A stretch of 64,000 nucleotides of DNA from Paracyclopina nana (lineage: Eukaryota > Arthropoda > Copepoda > Cyclopoida > Cyclopettidae): the NCBI GenBank assembly GCA_019096065.1, contig JAGUCH010000004.1, positions 4,650,001 through 4,714,000 of the forward strand, given 5' to 3'. Positions 63,797-64,000 of the stretch are shown here, in pieces. A program made the position numbers and the translations under genes. Position 1 is the first letter of the stretch. Every line of letters begins with the position of its first letter. The notes below the pieces were generated by a model. It was not told where the DNA came from. It did no database searches and was given only the letters and a program-made list of their open reading frames with translations.

Positions 63797-64000
63797 CTAT
63801 AATGTAAGTAACTCGAGACTCAAGTTAGCTGCATTACAACTACCCGAAGAACTTAATGACCTAGAGGATTGCCTTTGCTGCCAAGCATTAATACAATAGA
63901 TGTGCGCGTACTTAACTTGATCCTTGCAATGAGAATGGCCACACATAGTAAATGCATGAGAAAACTTCTACAGTCCTACACTCTTTTGGCAAAAATCAAA

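Noticed and set aside
1..64000. CRISPR arrays, tRNA and rRNA genes
   Set aside because: No regularly spaced direct repeats, no convincing tRNA cloverleaf with A/B boxes and no rRNA sequence were recognised by eye; a tRNAscan or Infernal run would be decisive.

Overview
The window is nuclear DNA of an animal, very probably an arthropod and most likely an insect. Coding exons are interrupted by short GT-AG introns, several of only 50-70 bp. The gene set matches insect families: an upSET/MLL5 chromatin protein, an anon-73B1 (UPF0239) membrane protein, a hodor/pHCl-2-type chloride channel, and insect-like AP-1 gamma and NCB5OR. The species cannot be settled from sequence alone. Genes are tightly packed on both strands; three of them (RABGGTA, AP-1 gamma, PINX1) have intronless coding regions. 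All exon boundaries were read by hand from splice signals, reading-frame arithmetic and remembered family sequences; no search was run.

Layout. 1.8-2.0 kb (-): first coding exon of a secreted LPMO-like protein. 3.8-9.6 kb (-): gamma-glutamylaminecyclotransferase (GGACT), RabGGTase alpha (RABGGTA) and AP-1 gamma-adaptin. 10.3-13.3 kb (+): dynactin p24 (DCTN3) and cytochrome b5 reductase 4 (NCB5OR). 13.3-15.7 kb (-): a THAP-domain gene with a 1-nt frameshift and two small Tc1-type MITEs in its intron. 16.0-17.5 kb (+): PINX1. 18.2-26 kb (-): upSET. 26.5-27.5 kb: a 1-kb hAT-like element. 27.6-28.9 kb (+): the anon-73B1/MANBAL and NUDT13 cistrons, nearly touching. 31.2-31.8 kb: a second small transposon. 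32.2-35.2 kb (+): Cys-loop chloride channel. 36.3-40.5 kb (+): a class-V aminotransferase-fold protein without its PLP lysine. 40.7-45.1 kb (-): NSMAF/FAN. 46.0-48.1 kb (+): transketolase. 48.5-50.0 kb (-): ZNF511. 50.5-62.4 kb (+): an intact 11.8-kb BEL/Pao retrotransposon. 63.4-63.8 kb (-): the last two exons of an unrecognised gene that runs off the window.

Most notable points. (1) The BEL/Pao element has two 317-bp LTRs that read as identical and a 5-bp target duplication. A -1 frameshift heptamer abuts its gag stop. In env position it carries a third ORF of 1033 codons that resembles a degenerate RNase D/WRN-type exonuclease fused to zinc knuckles. (2) Two same-strand gene pairs (RABGGTA-GGACT and MANBAL-NUDT13) are separated by only 21 and 9 nt, and both downstream ATGs are in frame with the upstream cistron, so dicistronic mRNA or readthrough is possible. 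(3) The aminotransferase-like gene looks like a pseudoenzyme. (4) Four non-autonomous DNA transposons can be delimited to the base by their inverted repeats and target duplications.

The host genes are mostly housekeeping functions: vesicle traffic and prenylation, dynein transport, redox and sugar metabolism, nucleolar and chromatin regulation. I see no functional operon logic beyond the two intercistronic pairs and several head-to-head promoters.
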